This document shows, one piece after another, positions 24,059 through 34,330 of a DNA stretch of 64,000 nucleotides. The notes under the pieces are model-generated. The model did no database searches and was not told the origin of the DNA. It was given only the letters and a program-made list of their open reading frames with translations. The stretch spans positions 150,851,121-150,915,120 of the forward strand of contig CM056742.1 in assembly GCA_029851415.1 (NCBI GenBank). The letters are read 5' to 3'. How positions within the stretch are numbered: the stretch's first letter is position 1; the number at the start of each line of letters is the position of its first letter. A program made the position numbers and the translations under genes. This DNA comes from Eretmocerus hayati. Lineage: Eukaryota; Arthropoda; Insecta; Hymenoptera; Aphelinidae.

Positions 24059-24220
24059 ACTGTAAAGCCAGAGGACTGAGTATAAATAGAGGCCCATTAG
24101 CCCATTGCGGGGACCTTGTGCTTAGTCAGAATTCCAAGAGCTCTATCGAGACGAAGTCCTCTGGCTATTCAATATATAAATATGTGTTTGTATTGAATGC
24201 TGGAATAAATGCTTTTTGGT
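24059..24220 (+). promoter_or_regulatory. TATA-box promoter followed by a poly(A) signal (solo-LTR-like)
   Basis: TATAAATA at 24081-24088 lies in a good core-promoter setting, with a possible initiator TCAGA at 24126-24130. AATAAA follows at 24204-24209. An 11-bp perfect inverted repeat (GCCAGAGGACT at 24067-24077 and its complement at 24155-24165) brackets the TATA region. Promoter, short leader and poly(A) signal within 150 bp resemble the U3-R part of an LTR, but TG..CA ends and a tRNA primer site were not found. It lies directly upstream of the hairpin series and would transcribe into it. Confidence 0.5.
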
Positions 24221-24284
24221 TGAATATACATGAATGTGTTTTACTGAGTATCTCTCGATGAAGCTTCAAGACGATCATCTTGAT

Positions 24285-24690
24285 GATCGCAGGCTGAAGT
24301 CCCGTCGAACTTAGGATGAAAGTCTGATTTGACTATGCGACCTGGGGAACCTGTGTTCGTGGAGGCTGAAGTCCCTTCTCGTGCACAGGCATTTAGGTGA
24401 AGGCGAAATTGTTGATTCTTATCTGGAGATGGGACTGTGCTGAAGTCCACACCTCATCTCTGGGTGAAACTCAACCCCCAAAAAATCCACTCGTGTGCCT
24501 GGGGTGGATGGGCTGAAGTCCCCATTTATACCTAAGCCACGCGTGGAAAACTATTCAAAAGATTTTATATTCCCCATCGAATTTTATTTCGACATGCTAA
24601 AGTGCTGAAGTCCACTTGCTATGCGGGGGTAAAATTTGATCCTATATTGGATCCGTACTTTTGCGTTGCGAGAGCTGAAGTCCTCTCGTA
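24285..24690 (+). ncRNA. six-hairpin RNA array with invariant loop CUGAAGUC
   Basis: The 10-mer GCTGAAGTCC occurs six times on the plus strand, with loop positions 24294-24301, 24366-24373, 24440-24447, 24513-24520, 24605-24612 and 24675-24682. Spacings are 72, 74, 73, 92 and 70 nt. Each loop is flanked by complementary bases, and the stem differs each time: GGAGG/CCTTC, TGTG/CACA, ATGGG/CCCAT, AAGTG/CACTT and CGAGAG/CTCTCG. The first copy has only a short GG/CC stem. An invariant loop with covarying stems implies selection on RNA structure. Looser similarity ('gggtgaaactc', 'ggggtaaaatttgatcc') recurs between the hairpins, suggesting an old ~72-nt tandem unit. A repeated protein-binding or packaging-type signal is an inference. 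I recognise no family. Confidence 0.6.
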
Positions 24691-26859
24691 TACGTAAAAT
24701 ATGGCCGAATAAAGTGACCCCAATTGATCCGCACATTCTGATCCTTATATCGATCCAAGAATATTACGTACACCTCTATCGAGGTACCCATCCCTTATGA
24801 TAAATTTTGACCACTGGCTCTCTCCCGAGATCCAGAGCATATTGGTCACTCACAAACTTCCAGAATGAAAGAATTCTGGAACCTCCAGAGTCATTCCTTA
24901 AGAAATGGGACATAACAGGGCCTAACTAGTATTTACCAGGGCGAGGCACTTTGATGGCCCTCATCATAATCGGAATCAATTTTTTGAGAATGTTCCATAG
25001 CTTTTCTTTGTTCCAATCGCGACCCTTCAACTGAGGTGACTGTGTTATCTTAGGCTCATTCTAAATCCTTCAAATAGAGTCGAAGGACCATTTCTCTAAC
25101 GGAAGCATAAAGCTGAATCATTCGAAATGCATGAGAGTCGGGTATTATCAGTCAATGAGAGATAATAAAACACGCTCCCCGAATGGCGTATATGGAGAAA
25201 GCAATCGGTTGATATGAATTCATGAGAACAATGCGCGTTCTTACACTGATCGGAATGTGTCAGTCCTTGATGATAAGTGATCAATGGCTCATATCTCGGA
25301 GATTAGAAATGATTATACAGCCAGTCATCGATGAGTCAATCCATTCATGAAAAAGCCATCTCACTGCTGCACAATGGGGGTCATTTCACTTGAATGAAAG
25401 TCATACCTACAACACCGAAACCCTGCAGCGAGCTCGATTAATGAAACGTAACTACCATGCGGCTATGTAGAAGAAGAGAAATTGACTGACCGGGAAATTG
25501 ACCCAATACTTTTTCATGCTCCAGTATCATGAACCTTTTACGCGTTGAATTGACAGAACTCTACAGATCAAGAAGCAAAATCGACTGGTACATGAGGTAG
25601 CACTGAGAGTGTTACCATTTGAAACTAAAATTTACACAATTTCGGCGCATTTTACTGACAGTTGATGGGTGACTCCAGAAAGATTCACAAAAATATGATT
25701 TCTGAACAAAAGCCAATCACACAGTAGGATGATAGAACATACACAAAACGTTCATCAAGATATTTGGCAACTCGTGAAATTCTCAATCTTCAATTTAGTG
25801 ATCAATTCGAGATAGAGTGATGGCGCTCTGACAAGAGATTGAAAGAAGATACGACGCTGCGCGAAGCATATGTTTGAAAATGATAATGCGTAACCTGTGT
25901 GAGGCACGTCTGCTGAAAATTTTTGCAAAGGAATAGACATTGGAAAGTCTCCATTGATACAAGGATACAGTTCTCCTAGATGCTTAAAAATTCGAGAATC
26001 ATCAAGTAAAATGGTAGCCAAGTGAAATTTTGACGAGATATACCTCTTCGTTTGAATTACGACTCATGATAATTTGAATTGCCAAACTAGTTGAATTCAA
26101 AAGAACACTGAATGCTATTTCAATAACACATTCCAATTTCAGATCACAAAATGCTTCAAAACATAAGAACAATGCCATACAAATATCCTCAAATCTATAA
26201 TTCACACGTGGAACCGTTTTAAAGAGCTACTACTGCATCTGTCATCAAGAGGACCATATCCAAATACCGAATTTCGACAATTCCCTTCGCAAATTCCGAG
26301 CAAGCATTATTTTCAACTGTGATACTCAAACGCTAATGCTGCAACGCAGAAGCAGTATGCAGCAAATTCGAGTAGTGTTTGCACGGCCCTCTAGCTTGCG
26401 CGTATATTTCGAATTCGCTCTCTCGCCTCTCATTGTTCGAGGGATGAATTCCATAGATCACTGAAGCGTATCCCTTTCGAGTTCATTTCCACACTCGTCA
26501 TCGCATTTTTCACGATACGCTGTTTACCCACGTCTCTCTCGAATGTCCATGGAAGAGCTTGAGCTTTTAAAGCGAATCAACAACGCCCGTATGTATATGT
26601 ATTTTGACCCCAAAGAATAAAGCGCGTTCAACGAACGAATGAACGCGCATCGATAGCCGTAGGTCACTCGTTTGGATATTTCATCGAAGCCTAGCGACGT
26701 ATACACGAACCAGGTGGGATATGCTGGTGGAAGAAAGAATATATCATGAGCTCGTGCTCGGCCCGAGTCAATGGACGGAGCAATATATTTTGCGGTATAT
26801 TTTGAAAAAAGGTCTTGCCGCTATTGTGGCCAGTAATCGTGGAATTACGTTATTCTCTC
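24691..26859. other. downstream of the hairpin array; no recognisable gene
   Basis: A hairpin of 'ttccagaat' and 'aattctggaa' lies near 24860-24880, possibly in the same transcript. Otherwise there are only short frames without family features. I found no gag, polymerase or capsid-like frame to explain the preceding promoter and hairpins. Confidence 0.35.
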
Positions 26860-27540
26860 AGCTTTTGGGCAGACCTAGAATTGATGATCGATTCAATCCA
26901 GTTGTCTCATCGTTGGTGTGCTGGCAGCTAAGGGTATCGGATGTGTATTCCCAAACAGATGGCTGGTCTGAAGCTGATGAAGAAAAAGATAACCAATTGA
27001 CAATAAAACAATGGAAATATACAATCCTGGTGAGCTGCATCAAAATTAATGTTTCTATTTTTTAAAATTTTTGCAAGCTCAAGAATGAAAGTTGTGTTGG
27101 AGGAAACATTGTCTAAAGTTATGCCTTGGATTTTTGAGTGAATTTCATAAGTTTTCATAACTTTGTGAAATAATTTTGCAATATCTACCCCAGTGTGATG
27201 ACCCCACGATGGAACCTAGTCTGAAGCAAAACAGATTGAAGACGTCACTCTTTATCTATGAAATGAATAGTGATTTCGTAGTATGATTGTCCTTTTCTTG
27301 CAGTCTATCCATCCACCGTCAAAGAAAATTCAGAATCGTTGTGCTGTAATACTCTGAGGAGATTCTTCTGCATTCCGTCAAATTCTGTTTGTAATTTTTC
27401 CGTTGCTGAGTTCCTTAAAGGCATTCGTATAAAAGGGCTCAATAACTTGAAGAATTTTTTGGTTAGCTCATCATTGAAAGAGCTCAAGGGCAAATTTTTT
27501 CCCACAGCCAGACAATAACCATTCTGTCCCAATCAGTTCA
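26860..27540 (-). pseudogene. hAT transposase, decayed fragment (ZBED-like)
   Basis: Three minus-strand pieces in order match the hAT transposase core. First (27305-27532) is a segment with LPLSS, FFKLLSP and FSLTVDG, corresponding to the family's LPF..F..LL.P and DGW region. Then, past stops, comes ITIHFIDKE followed by RLQSVLLQ (~27215-27262). Then, after a frameshift, come HTGVDIAKLFHKV and GITLDNVSSNTTFI (~27070-27200), the DNAS/N motif. A further shifted piece near 26980-27020 fits the CFxHxxN region. Stop codons replace both expected tryptophans (DG-TAG and KE-TGA), so it cannot be functional as read. Hymenopteran and other insect genomes carry many such ZBED/hAT relics. No matching terminal repeats were found around it. 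Confidence 0.8.
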
Positions 27541-27889
27541 TGTTTTTTTCTTAGAACAAAATATACCTCCAGCATTCTATTATATCCGATGATTTCAAGA
27601 AAATAATTTTGACCCAGGTTAGAGAGGTTATTGTTTATAAACAATATCAAAATAGTCTGCTACAAAACAGTTCGGATCGATGGCAAACGCGCGGTCAAAA
27701 ACGGAGTCGTCTATACTTTGGTTCCTATTAGATAATTAAGAAACTCATAGAAAGAAAATTTCCGGCATGGTGTTGCAAACATAAGGGAAGGTTGAACGTA
27801 TCTTTTTGGACATGAGCCCATGATCTCCGAGTTCTACCATGAAACGCAACATTATTCCGATGTCAATGTCGATATTTTAATCGGCCGCC

Positions 27890-28760
27890 GATTGGGGGTA
27901 ACTTTGAACAGCAGGGGTTACTTTGAGAAACTCGAGTGAAACTTTGTATAGGTATCTCCGCCACCGGAAAATCATATTGTTTCTCGGTTCCATTGACACT
28001 CATGTTCATTGGTGGCATGAGTGGGGAATATTTTGCACCGGTGAAGAAGCCCCGATCAGTGGTGTATTCATTTACAACGAACTTTCTCGAAAATATGATT
28101 TCCCAACGAAAAAATGCTCCAGAGATACCAGTATTGTTCGAGCGATTCCAGGCTGAATACAGCATAATGGCGCTATATTTCATCAAATCATACCAGTACC
28201 TCGACCATTCAATCGTCTCGTTGGTGTCTTTTACCCTGACTCAATTCCGTACTATAGGAACTGGAAAGCTTGCATCTTTTTTGCCTTTTGGGGTAACTTT
28301 AAATCATTCGAATGGGCAAATACATGATTCTTTAAAGTATGGGGTGGCCTTGGAACACTTGATAATTAAGCACAAGAAGGTGCAGAGAATTTTTCATAAA
28401 ATCTCCCATGACATTTGGGAGCCTCAATGACACTGGAGTCGTAGGAAATCGGATTGTCAATATTTAGAATGAATATAGAGCCGTAGAGCAGAACAATGTT
28501 GAAATTTCGCACGTTTCACTGTACTTGCTCCAAAGTTGCCCAAATTGGGGTCCAACTTTGAAACTCTACGTTGAATATCCATAGCTTCGCCCAGGGATGT
28601 TCAAATTGACTTCATTACCCGTCAATCAATAGTTCCAACTGTAATAAGCTTTCGATCGTCCACAGATACATATCACTTTAGTTGTAAGATGTAAAAATTA
28701 CCGAGGAATTTCAATTGAAAATGTTGAGAAGTGTTCCAAAGTTACCCCAATTCACGGAAT
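27890..28760. repeat. cluster of GGGGTAACTTTG motifs, possible degenerate TIR element
   Basis: GGGGTAACTTTGAAC near 27895 is mirrored by GTTCCAAAGTTACCCC near 28736-28750. Related copies lie at 27915, 28292 and 28536. Terminal plus internal copies suggest a transposon of about 0.86 kb with subterminal repeats, but no target duplication is clear. The two overlapping frames inside (27863-28186 minus, 27936-28430 plus) have no recognisable domain. Confidence 0.4.
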
Positions 28761-31700
28761 ACATTTTGCTTGGGAATGAATCATTAATGAAAGAAGTAAT
28801 GAAAAGTAATGTGGGTTTGGGTCCATTTCACAGCTTTCCATTAGCTAGATTCAGATTGACCCAGTGGTCCCGTGTAATGCTGCAGCATCCAGTAGTCGAC
28901 TAGCACCATCAGGGCTCACCTTTGTACCCCCGCTAGAGATATCTTCAAATCGTTAGACATTTAAGTCCAAGTTGGATCCAAGATTGGATACAGGTTGGAT
29001 GAAAAATGTAATGCTCCTTTGTTCAAACCTCGACCTAACTTTTGATTTGAAGCGTAAATATCGTCTGCTATTAGAGTGTATGCGTATGGAGCTGGATACC
29101 ACAGCCGTGTATCGGCTACACCGCTGTAGTAGCATATCGAGCCAATGCAAGTGACGGAAGGAACAACGCATGAATCTTCGAATCCCGATCCTAGTGAGTG
29201 TATGTGGACAACGAATTGGTCCATAGGCAAACAGCAGCGTTATACCAAATCGTAGTCTTCTTTGCTCACGAAACCAGAATAGTCAGACAGTGAAATACGC
29301 GACAAACAAAGATCACAGGTTATTCTGCCACTTTGCGCTTCGAAGGCAAGTGTTGCATTCAAAAAACAATCATCAACTACCCACTTCATGCGTGTAACGA
29401 TGTGAGCATCACAAACATTTCTACACGAATGGAACAAAACATGAACTCTTCTTCAATATCCGATTCTCGTTTCAATCTAGAAGCGAAAAATAGCCATGAT
29501 CAAAGACTTTTCATTGAATATTGGATATCCAGATTAGGAGGTAATATCAATCTTGATGATGACTTTTTGCCATTCCAATTTTATACAGAAAATAAGACAG
29601 CACTGTAATTAACGTAAAAAACCATGAAATTACTCATTTTGAGGTATTTCCCGGAAAATTGTCACGATGAATTTTGTGAGTAATGGATGATGATTGAAAT
29701 GGACGGTTGCGTAGGTCGGCCTTTCACATCAGGGGCCATTCGGCTAATGCACTATATAGCACATTCTGTTCGTCGCTAGCCTGTACACATTGCGCGCACA
29801 TGAGAGTCGTATCGAGCCACCGAATTAACGGGCAATGAGCGTAATTATTTCAATGGCTGCGGCCAACGCCACACGGTTCATCGAGCGACCTATATTTTGA
29901 CATCTGCTCACTGACTTCTCTCGCTCTTTTGCTGCATCGTGCGGGCATCATCGCTGGACCTGCTCTTGAAACCATTATCGCGTAGTTAATCCTGTAGAAT
30001 TGAATTTGCTCTCGCCGATTTGAATATCCACATTAACCAGAACGATTGCTAGAACCGATGTTGATTGTCGATAGATATGATATTTGGAGATTGTTTATGT
30101 CATGTCCGGACCTCACTGGGATGAACGAGCTTTCGTTTTTGAAACAAGCAAGAATCAGATATTTGAATTCCCTGAGAAATTGCATTATAACCCTCATAAT
30201 TTTTATGAACATTAGGTAATAGAGTGAGGTGAGTAGTAACAGAATCACCAGAACGCGTATCTGGTGATTCGAATATTGAATTTCTCATTCGTTCATTCAG
30301 CCATTCCGAATCAAAATCCACAAATAACTTGTTTGCGTATCGGTATTGATCTGCAATTATGCCAGTGGACCCAGATCTATGTCGTAATACATGTACGTTA
30401 TTGTTCCGACATCCACCTGGATGAATTACAATTTAGATGACATTTGCTTCCGATCGCCACCATTACATTTGAAATCATGGCTACCGATATTGTTATCTTA
30501 AAGAATATTCTAGCGTAAGTTCATATGCCTATCGCTTAATTTCGCAGTCTCCAATAACTAATCGAGCAAACACTTCAGCAATGCATATTGATTCGACTCA
30601 CAAATTTGAACTTAAGCTGGGGCATCGATACATAAGAAAACGAATAATGTGGATACACGGATAGACGTCTTGTTTGCCTGGAGTCGTATCAACGAATCGT
30701 TCGAATATAACCAGCTTGAGAAGTCACCCGAACGCATTGGGGCCAAGAACTCACGATACAGCTCGATCTTATATTTGAGAAGATTATTGCGTCGTATCGT
30801 AATGCATCGTATATTTGCTGAGGCTCGTGGAAGCAAAGCTCGTTACACATTTGCACGCGTGCAACTGCAAAGCAACGTTACACACACAAACGTGACTGTG
30901 CGAGAGCGAGGAAAGATATACGGATGCTAGCTCGAATTAATGGGCTGACGGCAACGAGATAACGACCTCAACTTTTTTAATAATAACCCCAGAGTCCCTT
31001 GCTACTAACCTACGACCTCTCAACTCAGGGATGGTATGAAACGTTTTCGCTGACGCGTCAGAAGTTGTACTTTTTTTCAATTCCTCTCGCATGTATAGAG
31101 AGTTCTGGGAAAAATTCTACAAAAAATTCTACAACCAAAAAATTCATCAACTTTTGCTATATACTCTCTCCACAATCCTCTTTCTACTTTCACCTCAAGC
31201 GGCTCGCAACTGATTCAATTTAATCCGCTCTCCCTTCATCCTCGGGGTTCCGCAAGCTCTAGATTATTGACATGATGCAAACGCATTCCCCACCAAAGTT
31301 TTGATTGACGATTCGAAAAAAACCATTCGAATCAAATCCATGAGATAGAATATCAATCAAATGTATTGGACATCGCCTATGAATATTATTGATCCATCAG
31401 TACATTTTATACCTAGAGTATATACTCTGATATATTTCGATGTCTGACTGGACTCTAACAAGACTACTGCCCCCTAAATTCGGAACCATTCTGGTGTTTT
31501 TCATGAGTTACCAGCAATCAAGCTACCGATTTTCATGGAAAAATCTGCATTTTGATAGAAGTGTTTGCATATTTACGTAGTATACTCAAATCGCGTCGCA
31601 AGTGTCCACAGTTTCACGAATGATCCTCCGATTTTTATCGGGAAATAGTAGTATTTTAAATCATTCTCAATGTTTTCAGACTGCCATGCAATGATTATGG

Positions 31701-33280
31701 GTTTGTTATTGAAATGAATATTTCTCTATCCTGCTGTTATATCAACTAAACCAGAATCTTCAGAATATTGTTTGATACATGTGATTCCAGGAACACAGGA
31801 TGAAAATTGCACCTATTTGGAAACACAAACAAACTTAGCAAACGTTAACGAAGAGGGCAATTCTTCGCTTATCAGAAGTTTTTTCTCATATTTGAATTTA
31901 AAACCTAGCTCACGGCAATCAAAAATCTTTCGCATGCTTCAATCGAGGTTTTCAAGCCAAATTTCAATCTTCATTCACAGTCAAGTACGACAGAGATGCA
32001 TGCAATCAACTTCCCGACAAAGTGAGGCCAAAAGATGGTAGATTGCAAAACAGCCCGAGGTTGAAACTAGCAAGAATATTTCAAGTCCACAAGCATCCGC
32101 AGCTCAAGATGGTTCTAGATGAAAAGAGTAAAATGAGAAAAAAGTTGGTAGAAAGGCGTGCAGGTTGCCACCATGCCGAACGAGAAGGATACATTAAATT
32201 GCAAAACAGTTTCGCGGTGAGTAACGAGGAAAAAGTTTGCCCCGAAACGGAGGGAGGCCAAGTCGTCGTTATAATCTCGTCCCGTCGCGTTTATATTTCG
32301 CCAGGAATACTTTTTGAGCCACATGAACGTAGGCGAAATGTGGTCTAGAGAAAACGAATTTCGAGAAGGATAAATGGCGAAGCAGAAAAGTGCGTTGGCC
32401 GAGAGATCGGGAGAGAGAGACGGAAAAGTTGCTGCATCGGATCTAATTAACGATGTACAGGTATTTACTCGACACACCTTAACTAGCTCCAAGATTTTTC
32501 CATTTCCTCTTCTGAGACCGTTCGCATCTATATGCTTTTCCTCCTTCCATCCCTGTTTCTCGAGCAGTAATTAAAAACTCTTGCTGACTGTGGATATGAG
32601 TGCAAAAAATGTGGGAGGTACGAAAAATATCGTATGGTCGAGCTTAATATCTTGGGGATTGACTTTCATTAGGGAGCGCAAGTAGTGTGAAAAAATTGTA
32701 TATACCACATCGCAGGAATGTTGAAATTTTTTTTTGAACCCAGCAGCTTCGAAAAGGGGAAGATGTTTCCAATTTTTAATTTCATGAATAATATCGAACA
32801 AAAAGTGATGCCATCATAATACGTTACAAAATGAATAATAAATTGTCGATACAAGGTGGTACCAATTGGTACTCGTATTGAGAAATGTTTATCAGCTCGA
32901 GTTGACGGTGAGGGCTTTCAAATCGTCACAGCGGTACAAAAGCGAACACATTCCAAAATCATTCTTTTTCCTGGATCGTTTCAGCAAAATCTCAACGTAT
33001 CGATACGAATTTCAATTCCTCATGCGAAATATGAAAAATCAGGCGATTCTGATTGTCGGACAGTGTTTTTCCATTCCTTGGGCGAGAACGTAAAATTTCC
33101 ACACGGTTTCTTGATTTTCTGTGACACACAGCTGACGGAAAAATTGTGGTTGACATCCTGGTTGCTAAATTTTTGTTCTCACGTGATTGTTCCAACCTTT
33201 GCATTTGGCTCTGGCTGAATAATATCCTTAAACGAGCAAATAACCGAAGAGGGAACCTATATATTTTTGAGCACACCGGC
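28761..33280. other. 4.5 kb without a recognisable gene
   Basis: Many frames of 60-125 codons occur on both strands, none with family features. Around 29700-30000 the sequence is richer in CpG and could be a promoter region, but no TATA or start context decides it. Confidence 0.3.
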
Positions 33281-33990
33281 ATTATAAGCCTATGGTTGCC
33301 TCCCCGATCCCAGGGCAGAAAATGCCATTCCATTACCCCAGTCAAAAAACGACTGAGAATGCGCAGTAGACTTTGGGCCACCGCAAGGAGAGCTGGGTCA
33401 CTTGGTGGCCCAACTCTGGGGTCTGACAGTCCCCCGGCCCCAGTCAACGCCGGTCAGAGCGTGGAGTCCGTACAGCTCCATCTAGCGACCATGAGCACTG
33501 GGTAAGTTTTCTCCAACTCCCCTGGTGCTCGGAGGGCTCCCTAGGCTCCTGCAAAGCCTAGATGAGCACCATTCAATCCCCCACCGAGGGATGGGTTCGG
33601 CCATGTACTGGGGGCTGATCCCAAAATTCGGTAGTTGGTTGGGAAGCTGTGTTGTTCACGAGTAGCTCCCTACTCGAGAACGGACTTTTCCCACACCAAC
33701 GCGATGGCAGGGCGTATCCCTGCCCCGTGCCCACGGGGGCAGCCGGGATAGAGCCAATAGGCAGGAGCCCAGGATATAAATCTCAATATTCGCAGCAGAC
33801 CTTGGGCCACTATATTGCATGCCCCGACGTTTCCTAACCTGTACGGCGAAATAGTGTACTAATTTTGGGACGGAAATAACATACCCCGGGTTTACTACCC
33901 TCACCTGCCGGCTCGTGCGGCAACCTTCCCGTGACCACGGCTGATCACTTTCGGCCCTTGTTGCGTATCATACTATCTCGCAACCTCGTA
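33281..33990. repeat. GC-rich island, retroposon-like
   Basis: Base composition changes sharply from AT-rich flanks to a GC- and C-run-rich stretch. A diverged direct repeat ('gcagtagactttgggccac' near 33363 and 'gcagcagaccttgggccac' near 33795) lies about 430 bp apart. Frames run through it without family features. The composition resembles the untranslated ends or ORF1 region of insect non-LTR elements, but no reverse-transcriptase motif is present. A fragment of such an element is an inference. Confidence 0.35.
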
Positions 33991-34330
33991 ATGATTCCGA
34001 CCCTCAGCGAGGCCGTAAACCCATCACTTGTAGAGGAAGTTTTTAAGCCCTTGCATCGAGATGTACTATTGCGCATCCGAGGGCTCGCGCCGCAGGTGAA
34101 GATCAGAACCATCACGATAATATGAAAAAAAATAGGTTACTCTCTCGTGGATAGCATTATCATGTTTATCAACTGTGAATAGTAATCTATTAAGTGTGTG
34201 CAAAGTATACGTTTACGCACAAAATATGAAAACGAGTACATCTCGATTCGATTACGGAAATCGTAGTTATCGCACTACGTGTGATATTTCCTGACCAAAA
34301 CAGAGGATGAGGGTCGGAATCATCACGAGT
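33985..34330. repeat. short inverted repeat pair, possible small TIR element
   Basis: The segment 'tgattccgaccctca' near 33990 is mirrored by 'tgagggtcggaatca' near 34308, 320 bp away. Similar but shorter matches lie near 34100. No target duplication is evident. Spacing and termini suit a small non-autonomous element. Confidence 0.35.

Noticed and set aside
24059..24220. Complete solo LTR
   Set aside because: TATA and AATAAA are present, but no TG..CA ends, target duplication or primer-binding site could be placed.
24285..24690. CRISPR-like or tRNA-like array
   Set aside because: The repeated part is only 10 bp, the flanking stems differ every time and the spacers are not unique inserts between long repeats. 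The setting is also eukaryotic.
27936..28430. 164-codon plus-strand frame
   Set aside because: It lies between inverted GGGGTAACTTTG motifs, overlaps a frame on the other strand and has no recognisable feature.
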